Assembly: GCA_903929795.1 (NCBI GenBank)
Contig: CAIYWC010000097.1
Span: forward strand, 124,001-188,000
Source of the DNA: an uncultured Myxococcales bacterium
Lineage (GTDB): Bacteria > Myxococcota_A > UBA9042
DNA: 64,000 nt
Direction: 5' to 3'
Under the pieces are notes generated by a model. That model ran no database searches. It saw only the letters and a list, made by a program, of their open reading frames with translations, and was not told the DNA's origin. Position numbers and translations under genes: made by a program. This document shows, piece by piece, positions 52,201 to 61,352 of the stretch (its first letter is position 1; each line of letters opens with the position of its first letter).

Positions 52201-55200
52201 GTTGTGCCCACCGTCGCCGTGTTGGCGCAGTGGTCGCGCAAATCGGCGGTCAGCGTGTGCGAGCCATCGCTCAGGATTCCGAACGTCGCGTCGGGAAACA
52301 GCGCATGGCCAGAGAGGAATCCTTGAACCGCCTTGAGCAGCCCCAGATCGCGGATCGTCACCGGCTCGGTCTCGACGTCGTCGCTGACGCTCACGACTTC
52401 CACGTCGCGGTTGTCACCGATGATGAGCGGTGACTTCGCCGGCACCGCGAACACGCCGAGCGGCGAAAGCGTGTCGACAAACAACGACGGCAGCTGCTGA
52501 ATATCGCTGACATTTCCGACGAGATCGATGGCGACGGCCTCGAAGGTCGCCGTTCCTTCCGTCGGGATACTCAGGCCAAGCGAACCCGTCTTGCCCGTTG
52601 TCGTCACCGAACCCGACGTCACGCCATTGACCAGCAGCGACACCGTCGCATCCTCGTTGGACATCTTGATTTGGAACAGGAACTTACCACCAGGCAGCTC
52701 GCCGTCGGGCGTGGTCTGCTCGATTTGCGACAGGCAATTCGCCGGTACGCCCGCGACGTTCGGGCCGACCGCGCTGGCCACAAGCGGCGGTACCGTGTCG
52801 ATGAGCAGCACGCGCTGCCGGCCGTTCAAGAAGCCGCTGTCGAGCGAAGAGATCCACGTGCCCTTGACGGCAAACGAGCCTTCCGCAATGACGTGGTAGG
52901 TGCCGTCCGCCTGGGCGCTGAGGTCGAACGTGCCGGCGGATTTCTGAATGGCCGTGCTGGCGACGGTCACGTAGCCCGCCGTCGCACAAGCCGCGCCGGT
53001 CAGCCCGGGTGTGTCGCTGCACAGCCGCGCCGTCGCGCCGTCGGGCAAGCCGGTCGTGGTGAAATTCAGCTTGCGGTCGCTCAGTTTGTTCCACGGCGCA
53101 GTGCACACTTTCTGGTAGCAGATGCCGCCATAGGCGCAGTCAGCGCTGGTCGCGCACGGGTCGGAATTCGGGTACGGCGTGCCCAGGATGACTTGCGGCA
53201 CGTCTGCGAGGACTTGCGCGATTAGCGTCTTTTGCGCCTGATTTCCGGCCAAGTCATTGACAGTACAGACGATTTTGATGTTGTAGCCGTTGGGCAGTGT
53301 CACGGCGCCGAAGCTCACGGGCTCAAACACGGCGTCGGAAGTCGTGGAGGCGACATTTGTCGCAAAGCCGGGCACGGATTTGCCCAAGTCGTCGGTCACT
53401 GCGCACGTCACGGTTGCGCCCGCTGGCACGCCCGCGATCTGCTGCACCCAGTTCACCTGCATCCCGTTGGTCGGATCGGAGTCCAGATCGTTGACCGCCA
53501 GCAGCGTGAGGCCACTGAACGGCGACGGCGACACCAGCGCGCCAAAAGTCGGCGCGACGCGATCGACGGTCACGTGGACCACCGGCGACACCGCGAACTG
53601 GCCCGCCGCGTCCGTCACGGCGATGGACAGTTCGCAGGCGTTTTGGTCCAACAGCTTGACGTTCGCGAGCTTGATTGCGCCCGCCGCCACCGCGCCGGTG
53701 AAGTTCGTCACGCTGCTGCCGCAGGTCACGGTCAGCGCAGCCGGGCTGCCATCTTCGACGTTGGTGAACGTCGCGGCGACCGTCAGCACGCAATCCGTCT
53801 GGTCCAGTGCGCAGGTCAGGTTGGCCGCGTTGAGCACCTGACCGTCGGTTGGCGCCGTAAGCGTGGCGGTTGGTTGGCTCGACTTGTACGTGACTGTAAT
53901 CTCTGAGGAATAGCCTTTCTTGTCAGGCGCAGCTGGCGCATAGGCGCCCACCTGAACCGTCGTCGTGCCGGCCGAGAAACCGCTCAACATGAAGCTGTAG
54001 ACGCCGGGCGCCGTCTCGGTTGCGCTCACCGAAATGGACACGCCGTTTTGCAGCACGTCCAGCGCTGCACCGGAAACCGGTAGGCCGTCGTTCGGGTCGG
54101 TCACCGAGACCACAAAGGTCATCGCGTCCTTGGCGACCACGACGGGACCAGTCGGCGTCACGAATTTCACCGCAGGCAGGTCAGAAATCAGCGTCACCAG
54201 CGTCGGCGGGGGCGCGGACTTGTTGCCATTGACGTCGGTCCCGCTCACCGCGAGCACCGTCACGCCCGGCTGGAGCGTCACGTCGTGGAATACGACCACG
54301 CCGGCACCTTCCGGAACGCTGTTATTGCAGGAGAACAGCACGCCATCGACCGCCAGACAGACCGTGTGCGCATCCGTGATGGTCACTTCGACATCGATCT
54401 GGTAGCCGGGCTTGGCCGGATCGCTGTCCGGATCGTCCAGCGTCGTCAGCGTCGCCTTGACCGGAAGCGTGATGACCAGCGTCGGCGGCGTCGTGTCGAT
54501 CGTCACCGTCCGCGTCACGTCCGAGCACAAGGACTGGCCCGCGAGATTGCCCCACTGGTCAGCGGCCTGAAACGTCAGCGTGTAGGTCCCGTCGGGCACT
54601 TGCACGCCCGCGTCCTGCAGCAGGAACGTGCCCGCCAAGTGGTTGGTTATCGGCGTGCCCAGATCCACCGCGTCCAGTGGCACGCCGCTCGGCGTGATCA
54701 GGTAGCCCTGAACGTGCTGTCCATCCAAGCCCGTGGACTGCAACAGGAAGTCAACGCTGGCCGTCGTCACGGTCACGGCCGCGGCCGGGGTAATCACGGT
54801 CAGGCATGGCGGCGGCAGCGCGGCGATGAAGCTGACCGACGCGCTGACCGACTGGTTCGGCGCGTTGTCCTGCACCATGCACTCGATGGCCTGGCCCAGC
54901 TCGGTGATCGCGAGCGACACCGGGATGTCGACGGTCAGCTGCGTGGCGTCTGTGTACAGCAAGGTCGCGGTCGGCGTGGCGGGATAAGCCTTGGCGATCT
55001 TGGGCTTGCAGTACACGTCGAGATCCGTGCCGGCTGTCTCCGTCGTCACCGCGACGGACAGCATCATGTCCAGAACGTCCGGCGTGGACTTGTCCAGGTC
55101 GTCGACCACGTGCAGCACCGCGCCTTCGGTCGGTGCCACGATGGCGAGCCCCGCCTGATCCACAAACACCGCCAGCGACTTGGACTTTTGGCCGCTCAGC

Positions 55201-56381
55201 CCGCAGCTATTGGTCGCGGTCAGGAGCAGTGCGTGCGTGCCATTGGTGGTGAAACTCAGCGGAATCACAAACTGACCGTCGACCTGCAGCGTGGTCTTGG
55301 TCGTCAGCGTGCCGTCGACGAAGAGCTCGATCGCGTTCTTGTCCGCGGGCGTCAGACCGCTCACGGTGCCAATCAGCATCACCTGAATCCCCGGCGTCAG
55401 CGGGTCGCTGTCGTCGGTCAGCTTGAGCTGTCCGGAAGCCGGCTGCGTCACCACAATCACGGGCGATTCCGTCGTGATGACCGCCGTCACGGGCGGGGAC
55501 ACGATGGAGCCGCGATCGGGATTCGTCGTGTCTTCCACGACGCCAATGACGGTTGCCGTCACGCCCAGCAGCCCAGCGTCATCCACGGCCAAGGTCGCCA
55601 TGACGGGCACGGAAGTGGACCCGTTCAACGCGACATGCGTGGTCTCCGACGGCGTGCCCGGCGGGCCGACGACTTTGAGGTATGCATCGGTGCAGTCCGA
55701 CTGATCGCTGTGGACGATGAAAGTCTGCTGAAATCCCGGGGTATTCGGGTCCTGATCCTGGGTCAAGCAGCTCTGCGGCAGCGGTTCAACCGTCGCCTTG
55801 CACGCCGTGCCGCACGAGACGACGAGGCTCTTGTCCTTGCTCACTGCCGCATCGCCTTTGGCGGCGTCGACGATGGCGCGCACGGAGATCGAAAGCGGCG
55901 CGGTGTCGGACGTGCAGGGCACGGTGACGCCGTTGACACGCCCGGCATTGTTCAGGATTTGCGCGGGACCGCCCACCTGGTTCCCGTTGATGAGGACCTC
56001 AATCGCGGCGCCGTCCGGCACGTTCGACGTCGTCACGGAAACGTCCACCTGCACGCCCACTGTCGCCGGATCCTTGTCCCACGTCTGGCCGATCTTCGCC
56101 GTCGTCACGTCGCCGACCAGAACGAGGCCTTTTTGCGTGTCGAGTGAGAACACCAGCGTGCGGGCCACCGTCGTCGTGACGTCGGACGCGTCGCCGATCT
56201 GGCCGTCGGACTGGGCGTCGTCGCTTGGGCAACCGTCCGCCAACATGCACGCGGGATGCCACGCCGGCGTGTCCGGCGCGCAGGCCGTCAACGCGCTGGC
56301 GGCCAGGGACGCGGCCATCCACAAACTCACGCGCAGGCTCGGCGCGCGCGGCGACCCAGTGGAAAGTGCGATCGGTTTCAT
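49224..56381 (-). CDS. Giant lipoprotein with Ig-like repeats and FG-GAP beta-propeller
   Basis: A 2385-residue outer-surface lipoprotein with lipobox ASALTAC. Many Ig-like/cadherin-like beta domains follow, seen as repeated '...TLDDxDSDPxxPGYQI' and 'VTDxxGNxAxxxxxVxVD' patterns across about 60-1950. A Cys-rich EGF-like insert (PCATSADCAYGGICYQKVC) lies mid-protein. The C-terminal ~450 residues hold FG-GAP repeats with calcium sites DINGDGLGDVG, DVNGDGINDLVIG and DFNNDGFIDLIIG, as in integrin-like propellers. AAGGTG precedes ATG 56381, which overlaps the PqqD-like stop by ATGA. It likely presents a surface adhesin or receptor; association with the peptide genes is by operon position. Confidence 0.86.
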   Translation of the reverse strand: MKPIALSTGSPRAPSLRVSLWMAASLAASALTACAPDTPAWHPACMLADGCPSDDAQSDGQIGDASDVTTTVARTLVFSLDTQKGLVLVGDVTTAKIGQTWDKDPATVGVQVDVSVTTSNVPDGAAIEVLINGNQVGGPAQILNNAGRVNGVTVPCTSDTAPLSISVRAIVDAAKGDAAVSKDKSLVVSCGTACKATVEPLPQSCLTQDQDPNTPGFQQTFIVHSDQSDCTDAYLKVVGPPGTPSETTHVALNGSTSVPVMATLAVDDAGLLGVTATVIGVVEDTTNPDRGSIVSPPVTAVITTESPVIVVTQPASGQLKLTDDSDPLTPGIQVMLIGTVSGLTPADKNAIELFVDGTLTTKTTLQVDGQFVIPLSFTTNGTHALLLTATNSCGLSGQKSKSLAVFVDQAGLAIVAPTEGAVLHVVDDLDKSTPDVLDMMLSVAVTTETAGTDLDVYCKPKIAKAYPATPTATLLYTDATQLTVDIPVSLAITELGQAIECMVQDNAPNQSVSASVSFIAALPPPCLTVITPAAAVTVTTASVDFLLQSTGLDGQHVQGYLITPSGVPLDAVDLGTPITNHLAGTFLLQDAGVQVPDGTYTLTFQAADQWGNLAGQSLCSDVTRTVTIDTTPPTLVITLPVKATLTTLDDPDSDPAKPGYQIDVEVTITDAHTVCLAVDGVLFSCNNSVPEGAGVVVFHDVTLQPGVTVLAVSGTDVNGNKSAPPPTLVTLISDLPAVKFVTPTGPVVVAKDAMTFVVSVTDPNDGLPVSGAALDVLQNGVSISVSATETAPGVYSFMLSGFSAGTTTVQVGAYAPAAPDKKGYSSEITVTYKSSQPTATLTAPTDGQVLNAANLTCALDQTDCVLTVAATFTNVEDGSPAALTVTCGSSVTNFTGAVAAGAIKLANVKLLDQNACELSIAVTDAAGQFAVSPVVHVTVDRVAPTFGALVSPSPFSGLTLLAVNDLDSDPTNGMQVNWVQQIAGVPAGATVTCAVTDDLGKSVPGFATNVASTTSDAVFEPVSFGAVTLPNGYNIKIVCTVNDLAGNQAQKTLIAQVLADVPQVILGTPYPNSDPCATSADCAYGGICYQKVCTAPWNKLSDRKLNFTTTGLPDGATARLCSDTPGLTGAACATAGYVTVASTAIQKSAGTFDLSAQADGTYHVIAEGSFAVKGTWISSLDSGFLNGRQRVLLIDTVPPLVASAVGPNVAGVPANCLSQIEQTTPDGELPGGKFLFQIKMSNEDATVSLLVNGVTSGSVTTTGKTGSLGLSIPTEGTATFEAVAIDLVGNVSDIQQLPSLFVDTLSPLGVFAVPAKSPLIIGDNRDVEVVSVSDDVETEPVTIRDLGLLKAVQGFLSGHALFPDATFGILSDGSHTLTADLRDHCANTATVGTTPVVIVVDTQPPTATITVPTEGALFTDNDDAAPAQSGYQVALTFTTSGAATWSLELGTDCDSGSLNCASFQAVTSGAIVNPGGAEAPVLATVPFGNTIHYKFRLTVTDASGNTAVVTRGFDVLLSGCLVKLTGMPGNSMLNTQNCPTPGQNCASVVLPLTASFVGPCGSPTGVKLLKGGVAVATVAPVAQTAAFAVTITDGDNTDLEAVVVQNATVEGSSGKLGIAADLTNPTVSFASATVLGSPTVSGTTALQGKDQDLNAGTPDHQVHFELALADTNLNGGKLTALNRTASGTTAALPNASVTAPVALTAASQSLDVQYATLLANQVNTVTATVQDSFGNTTTATISVTVDWLAPAAITLDPLAAANLNPRRPLAKLTFQAVGDDGVTGKAASYLVRYAKKAIATQADFDAACDPGQIAGYTATVPGPAGAADSVTISGPDGRNPTNLCKFAPFTDNGISSYYFAIEAVDAAGNKGPLSNVVSTDKLRLNYMRITNSGGAGSTYDLLAYRARVFGLGDINGDGLGDVGFGGGATAPFCILYGRAGTADIDLATEPAATLQCLPNAGGLGGVVGGPADVNGDGINDLVIGAKIGNGVPREVWVYLGNKGAQLNATPAVVITGVVATTATAAGPQRMQTIGNFNGDVSASGKPVMDIAVRSAKDLNYANSETVYVIPGNPGWTNAVPLNINLTNALDRSNNNVVRVRLSDGTSTSALFGQNFHGGNVLLENNGVGQQFDELVVSQQAAAQQVYVIRGRELSGALDIMMSVASTGVQPNDADTVRLYSSNTGAQSFAAYFDLVEFDGKPGLDLVMQHQTANVADHPGFYWTRGSAIQAAFVPPPKNTLALVVTAAVTGFTDLFATVGGYVNWTYVWGPQNTGNFFDDPSAGTHTDVMYARPPFTGAVGGGQQVILRMAVPRAETAGEVGFVYEDVVITDPFVPTNAAFGYNATAASGIGFAPAGDFNNDGFIDLIIGSADGAGGVKGSTLIVY

Positions 56382-56740
56382 TGTGTCACCTTTGCTTGCG
56401 CGACGGCCTGGGGGGAATCGGGGCCGAAAGAACCGGAATCGGCTGCGGAAACGGCCAACTGGCGTGCTTGGACGGTTGCGAGGAATTCGGCGACGTCCCG
56501 TTGCGCCTCGTCCTCGCCCACAGCGTATTTCTCCACCAGCAGCGCGGACAATTCCTGCGCACTCACGCCGGCCGCGGATTGCGCCAACGCGTCGAACAAG
56601 TCGACGGCCGTCGCGGCTTGCAATCGGTGGAACGCGCGATCGCCGGTCACGACAAAGACCTCGCCGGCAACCTTGCGGTGCGCCGCCTGCGGATGCAATC
56701 GGTAGCGATGTTGCGCTGTTGTCATCATCTGGCGTTGCAT
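56378..56740 (-). CDS. PqqD-like RiPP recognition element protein
   Basis: A 120-residue protein. Residues 10-100 match the PqqD/RRE pattern: HRKVAGEVFVVTGDRAFHRL, then DLFDALAQSAAGVSAQELSALL, then DVAEFLATVQARQL. These proteins bind leader peptides of ribosomal peptides and present them to radical SAM or other enzymes. The start is uncertain: ATG at 56740, 56728 or 56725, none with a good ribosome binding site. Its stop overlaps the giant lipoprotein start (ATGA). The precursor peptide with the matching leader lies 7.2 kb downstream in the same run. Confidence 0.8.
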   Translation of the reverse strand: MQRQMMTTAQHRYRLHPQAAHRKVAGEVFVVTGDRAFHRLQAATAVDLFDALAQSAAGVSAQELSALLVEKYAVGEDEAQRDVAEFLATVQARQLAVSAADSGSFGPDSPQAVAQAKVTQ

Positions 56741-56888
56741 CCCGTGTCTGCGCGTCGGCGCCGGCTGCCGACGTGGCCGCTGGTGTCGCCCAGAATGTGT
56801 TGTCGCGCGGGTCAAAATGGTTGCGTCCAAAAGACAACAACCCAGCCTCATTGTGCCGATCCGGGCAACCGCTGACAAGATAGCTTGG

Positions 56889-57605
56889 TCAGGCGGACGC
56901 GCTACGGTTGCGGTCGAACGCCTCGAGCGTGACTTCCGGCACCGCCACGCCGGCGTGATGCTCCGCCTCCGACACCGCCAGGTACCGCGGCGCGAGATCG
57001 GACGACGCGTCGGGCTGTGCCAGGCTCCAGCGCCCCATCGCTTCGGCGTCAGGGTGCACCGACAGCAGCCTGGCGCCCTGACTGAGGGCCAGCTGAGCGA
57101 GCGCCCGGCCGTGGTCGCCCTCCGGGATCCCCAGCACGTTCGGGCGGTTGGCTTGCCACCAGGCCAGACTGTCCGCGGCGCAAAGCACGCGCTCCACCAG
57201 CGCGCCGTCGCGCAGCAGTCCGACGAAATCCACGTCCACGCGCGCAGCCAGCGCCACGGCGAGCGTGTCTTTCGGCTGCAGCAGCGGCTGGGCCGTGAGC
57301 GTCATCGCGTGCAAGGAGCTGACGCCATGAGTCGGCGTCGCATGCGCCCACGCCAGGGCGCGCGCCAGCGCAAGACCTTGCCGCAGACCGGTGAAGCTGC
57401 CCGGCCCGGTATCGGCCACCACGCGCTGCAGCTCGCCCGGTTGGATGCCGGCTTCTGCCAGCAAATTCCAGACCATCCGCGTCAGGCTGGCCCGCTGCCC
57501 GGTGCCGCGGCCCGCGTCGGCCTCCGCAGCGCGCTGCCACCCGTCTTGACGATGCAGCCAAACCGACCAGCGCGGCGTCGAAGTTGAAATTGCCAGCAAA
57601 TTCAT
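56889..57605 (-). CDS. tsaB: tRNA threonylcarbamoyladenosine protein TsaB
   Basis: A 238-residue TsaB (YeaZ), partner of TsaD in making the t6A37 base of ANN-decoding tRNAs. The N-terminal ASKHA-fold start (LLAISTSTPRWSVWL) and GPGSFTGLR (about 67-75) are typical. TsaB usually has a shortened, non-catalytic C-terminal half, as here. The ATG at 57605 lies 3 bases after the rseP stop, giving an rseP-tsaB operon. Confidence 0.92.
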   Translation of the reverse strand: MNLLAISTSTPRWSVWLHRQDGWQRAAEADAGRGTGQRASLTRMVWNLLAEAGIQPGELQRVVADTGPGSFTGLRQGLALARALAWAHATPTHGVSSLHAMTLTAQPLLQPKDTLAVALAARVDVDFVGLLRDGALVERVLCAADSLAWWQANRPNVLGIPEGDHGRALAQLALSQGARLLSVHPDAEAMGRWSLAQPDASSDLAPRYLAVSEAEHHAGVAVPEVTLEAFDRNRSASA

Positions 57606-57608
57606 GGG

Positions 57609-59378
57609 TTAGCGAATCAGCCGCTCGATGTCGTTCTTCATCACGATGAGAAACAGCAGGCCAAGGAACGTCATCCCCACGTACGCGGCAATCTGGCGCG
57701 TCCGCAGCTGCACCGGGCCGCGGCGGATCGCCTCGATCAGCAGAAACAGCAGGTGGCCACCGTCGACCAGCGGGATCGGCAGCAAGTTGACGATGCCGAG
57801 GTTGATCGACAGCCCCGCCATGGTCACCAAAAAAGTCTCCGGACCCAGCTCGGCGCTTTTATTGGCAATTTGCGCAATGAATAACGGGCCGCCCACCTCA
57901 CGCACGGGCACGTCGCCCTTGAAGAGGCCGGCCAACGTGCGGAACACCAGCTCGGCGCCTTCCTCAAATTTCTCGCCCGTCCACGTCAGCGCCGACCGAA
58001 TCGGCCGCGGATTCGCGATCAGCGGCGCCATCGCGTAGTCCGTCGCCGGGCCAATGCCGACTTGCGCCTGCGGCCGGTGCTCGGGCGACAGCTGCACGCC
58101 GAGCGTCAGGTGCGTGTCCAGCTCGACAAAATCCGCCTGTCCGGGCAAGGGCTTGGCGATCCGCCGCCGCAGATGCAGCGCGTGCGGCTTGAGCACCTGC
58201 TTGGCCTCCGCGATGATCGCGTCCGGCGCGCGGCCGCGGTTCTCCGGCTTGCCGCGCACGTCGTCGAATGGCCGCCGCAGTTCGTCGTACAGCTGCATCA
58301 GCGAGGTCAGCGGCTTGCCGTCCAACGTCAGCAGCTCATCGCCGGGCTCCAGGCGCGCCTCGGTCACCGCCGGCGTCGCTTTTTCCACCGAACCGACAAT
58401 CGCCCCCGGCGCCAGCAGGCCCAGCCCAGCCATATCGACCGCGCCCGCGGTCGCGACCTCCAGCCGGACCGTCGCGTCGTCGTGCGGGTGTTCAACTGCT
58501 TTTTCCAGCGTATCTCCGCTCACTTCCCCCTGCCAGCGCAGGCGCGAGACTTCGAGCGCCACCGGCGCGTGCCGGGCCAGCGCCTGGCGCAACACGTCGT
58601 CCAGCTCGTAAAACCGCGCCACCGGCGTGCGCTTGCCGGCCACTTCCACCGCGCGGACGCGATCGCCGCTGTGCACGCCCGCTTGCCACGCCGCCGAGCC
58701 CGGCGCGACCGACACGACCGAGGCTTCCGGCTGCGCCAGCACCTGGATGCGCCCGACGTAGCGCACCATGCCCAGCTCCGGAATCATTTGCCGCTGGCGA
58801 ATCGGCGTGACCAGCACGTCCAGCGGTTTTTCAGCGCGCGTGATGCTGAATTTCGTCAGCTTGCCGGGCCGCGCGGACACGGCGTCGACAAGCTCGTCAA
58901 AAGTGGCGACAGGCTCGCCGTCCACCGCCTGAATCTTGTCGCCCGTGCGCAGGCCCGCCAGCGCCGCCGGCCCGCCGGGCACGACCGCGCCCACCACCGA
59001 CGGCACCACCTGCTGGCGGAACACCAGCGCGCTGCCAAACAGCACAGCGAGCGGCAGGATGAAGTTGAAGATCGGTCCGGCCGCCACGATCAGCGCGCGG
59101 CGCCACACCGGCTTGGACGTGAACGCGTCGGGCTCGGTCGAAACCTCAGCATCGGTCGGCGCCGACGGATCGTCGCCCAGCATCCGCACGAACCCGCCCA
59201 GCGGCAGCGCGCGAATCGCGTATTGCGTGCCTTTGCGCTGCCATTCCAGCACGACCGGGCCAAAGCCGATGGAAAACGACAGCACGCGCACGCCCATCCA
59301 ACGGGCGACGACGAAGTGGCCGAACTCGTGAAAGAGCACGAGCGGGACCAGCATGAGAAGCGCGTAAAGCAACGGCAT
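57609..59378 (-). CDS. rseP: Site-2 protease RseP-like with PDZ domains
   Basis: A 589-residue intramembrane zinc metalloprotease. The N-terminal transmembrane helix carries the HEFGH motif (H17-H21), and the C-terminal one LPIPLVDGGHLLF, the second metal-binding segment. Two to three PDZ-like regions lie between (GGPAALAGLRTGDKIQAVDG; APGSAAWQAGVHSGDRVRAV). It is longer than E. coli RseP (450) mainly because of an extra PDZ and a ~90-residue insertion before the last helices. It is expected to cleave anti-sigma factors and signal-peptide remnants. AGGCG lies about 8 bases upstream of ATG 59378. Confidence 0.92.
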   Translation of the reverse strand: MPLLYALLMLVPLVLFHEFGHFVVARWMGVRVLSFSIGFGPVVLEWQRKGTQYAIRALPLGGFVRMLGDDPSAPTDAEVSTEPDAFTSKPVWRRALIVAAGPIFNFILPLAVLFGSALVFRQQVVPSVVGAVVPGGPAALAGLRTGDKIQAVDGEPVATFDELVDAVSARPGKLTKFSITRAEKPLDVLVTPIRQRQMIPELGMVRYVGRIQVLAQPEASVVSVAPGSAAWQAGVHSGDRVRAVEVAGKRTPVARFYELDDVLRQALARHAPVALEVSRLRWQGEVSGDTLEKAVEHPHDDATVRLEVATAGAVDMAGLGLLAPGAIVGSVEKATPAVTEARLEPGDELLTLDGKPLTSLMQLYDELRRPFDDVRGKPENRGRAPDAIIAEAKQVLKPHALHLRRRIAKPLPGQADFVELDTHLTLGVQLSPEHRPQAQVGIGPATDYAMAPLIANPRPIRSALTWTGEKFEEGAELVFRTLAGLFKGDVPVREVGGPLFIAQIANKSAELGPETFLVTMAGLSINLGIVNLLPIPLVDGGHLLFLLIEAIRRGPVQLRTRQIAAYVGMTFLGLLFLIVMKNDIERLIR

Positions 59379-59560
59379 GGACGATTCGCCTGACAGATTC
59401 CGATGAAGACGCGCCCCGACCCAAGGCGCCTGTAGCATAGCACGGGAGGCGCATTGTGCATTCCCAAACCGCACGGCACCGCATGGCCATTTGCAGCCAG
59501 CGCGGAGCGGCGTTACAACCGGGACGTTCGCGCGGGCGCGGACAGCGATAGGGGCGCGGC

Positions 59561-61339
59561 GTGGCAAACGGCTGGCAGTGGGCAAAATGGCTGATGCTGC
59601 CAGTCTGGGCGGTGGGCTGCGCGGCAAGCCCGCCTCCAGCGGCTGCGGGCGGGGTTGCGATCGCGTTTGCCGCACTGGAAGGCTCGCCAGCCTGTTCTGC
59701 GACCTGGAACGGAACGGGCACTTTGCCCGCCGCGGGCGCGGACGCGATTGACCACCTGACGCTGCGCTGGACAGAGCTCGACACCGGCAAGGGTGCGACG
59801 GCGTCGATCACGGCGGCGGAGGTTGCGGCGAACGGGACATGGAACGTGGGCGTGCTGCCGGTGTCCCAACAGCTACAGCTGCAGGTCTATGGCTGCACCG
59901 TCGACAACCGCGCGGTCTGGTACGGCAAAGGCAGTGATTTTGCAGTGAAACAAGGCGAAGATACCACGGCGCAGATTTTCTTGACCCAGCCGGGCAAGCT
60001 CGATTGCGTCGGTCGGGCCGGCAGCGGCGGCAGCCTGCAGACCTCCCGGGCGTTTGCGGGCGGCGCGACGCTGGCGTCGGGCAACGCGATCATCGCCGGC
60101 GGCGCGGCCAGTTGGGATGGCAAGAGCGCGACTGCGTCGCCGGCTACGGACATCTACGACTATCGGCTGGGGCAATGGCGGCCCGGCCCGCCGCTTCACG
60201 CCGCGCGGATCTGGCCGCAAGTCCTGCCGCTGGACCGGACGCACGTGCTGGTGGTCGGTGGCGTGCCGCATCTGGCGCAGACGCAAACCTCTTTGCCGAT
60301 TGTGCTTTTTTCACCCGACGACGTCTCGAAGTCCGCGCAGCCGACGCCGGTGGCAGAGGTCATCGACATCCAGACCGACCCGACGACGGCCGTGGCGATC
60401 GGCGCCAATTTTGGCTCGGGCGCGCTGCCGCTGTCGCGGGCGACGGTGGCGGGCGATGGCGTCGTGTTCATCGGCGGCCTGGACCAGACCGGGCAGGGCG
60501 TGACTACGGGCGCGCGGGTGCGCGGGCTGGCCGGCATCGCGTTCGGGACGGGGACGCTGGAGCCGTTGACGTTGGCCACGGCGCGCGTCCAGCCGGCTGT
60601 GCTGAGCTACGCCGACGGCACGGTGGTCGTCTGGGGCGGGCAATCGACTGGCAACGCGGCGAATTTTGGCGAGATCATCGCGCCGGGCAGCGCCAGCGGC
60701 GCTCGGCTGCAGGTTTCGGGCGCGCCGATCCTCGCCGATCCGAACGCGCAGACGCTCGGCGCGGCGGCGGTCATGCTCAGTGAACAGGCTGACATCTTGA
60801 CGTTTTTTGTCACGGGCGGCATTCCGGCGAACACCGGCTGGGCGACTGACACGCCGAGCTACGTCGTCGCCGTGGACCGCAAGCAAGGCACCGCGGCGTG
60901 CACGCGCGTGTCGCTGCCGGGCGGTGCGCCGCTGCCGGGCGGTCTTGGGATCGCAGCGACGCGGCTCGATGGCGGCTACATTCTGCTGTCCGGCGGCTTG
61001 CTGAGCCTGGGCAAACTGGCCGCGGCGGCGGACCCGCAGGGACTCTGCCAGACCGACGATCAGGTGAAACATGGCTGTGTAGTCAGTGGGTTCACGCTGC
61101 TGCAGCCAATTATCGACCCGTTGGCGACAACCGTAACGCCGGTGGTTTTTGACACGCTGTCGCCGCTGGGGCCGCATTTCGGCCAGGTCGCTCTGCCGCT
61201 GCCGGTCGGCGCGCTGCTCGCGGGCGGGATGATGAGCGTCTCAATGCCGGCGTCAGCGACGGATACCTTTGATTCTGCAGCGCAAATCGTGACCGCGCCG
61301 CTCTCGCTGGCGGACGGTCAAGCCGCTTGCGCGCTGTGA
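59561..61339 (+). CDS. Kelch-like beta-propeller lipoprotein
   Basis: A 592-residue lipoprotein with lipobox VWAVGC. The mature part has Kelch-like blades, with recurring GGA and 'DIYDYRLGQWRPGPPLHAAR' followed by VLVVGG, VVFIGG, VVVWGG, FFVTGG and ILLSGG. Such repeats form a beta-propeller, often a binding platform. The N-terminal ~130 residues are a separate beta domain (carboxypeptidase-regulatory-like, TWTELDTG). The GTG start at 59561 has AGGGGCG upstream. It lies 13 bases before lipA. It is divergent from rseP over 182 bases. Confidence 0.78.
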   Translation: MANGWQWAKWLMLPVWAVGCAASPPPAAAGGVAIAFAALEGSPACSATWNGTGTLPAAGADAIDHLTLRWTELDTGKGATASITAAEVAANGTWNVGVLPVSQQLQLQVYGCTVDNRAVWYGKGSDFAVKQGEDTTAQIFLTQPGKLDCVGRAGSGGSLQTSRAFAGGATLASGNAIIAGGAASWDGKSATASPATDIYDYRLGQWRPGPPLHAARIWPQVLPLDRTHVLVVGGVPHLAQTQTSLPIVLFSPDDVSKSAQPTPVAEVIDIQTDPTTAVAIGANFGSGALPLSRATVAGDGVVFIGGLDQTGQGVTTGARVRGLAGIAFGTGTLEPLTLATARVQPAVLSYADGTVVVWGGQSTGNAANFGEIIAPGSASGARLQVSGAPILADPNAQTLGAAAVMLSEQADILTFFVTGGIPANTGWATDTPSYVVAVDRKQGTAACTRVSLPGGAPLPGGLGIAATRLDGGYILLSGGLLSLGKLAAAADPQGLCQTDDQVKHGCVVSGFTLLQPIIDPLATTVTPVVFDTLSPLGPHFGQVALPLPVGALLAGGMMSVSMPASATDTFDSAAQIVTAPLSLADGQAACAL

Positions 61340-61352
61340 CAGGAGCCCCGAC

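Larger units (their letters stand above)
46583..56740 (-). other. Candidate RiPP locus with coupled giant surface lipoprotein
   Basis: Six same-strand genes run without a long gap: PqqD-like, giant lipoprotein, precursor peptide, HPr-kinase-like, radical SAM/SPASM and S24/S26 peptidase. Junctions are ATGA overlap, 41 nt, 2 nt, 17-nt overlap and GTGA overlap. There is no asparagine-synthetase-like lasso cyclase, no transglutaminase-like B2 protease and no ABC exporter in the window. The promoter probably lies in the 148-base gap between tsaB and the PqqD-like gene. Confidence 0.7.
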
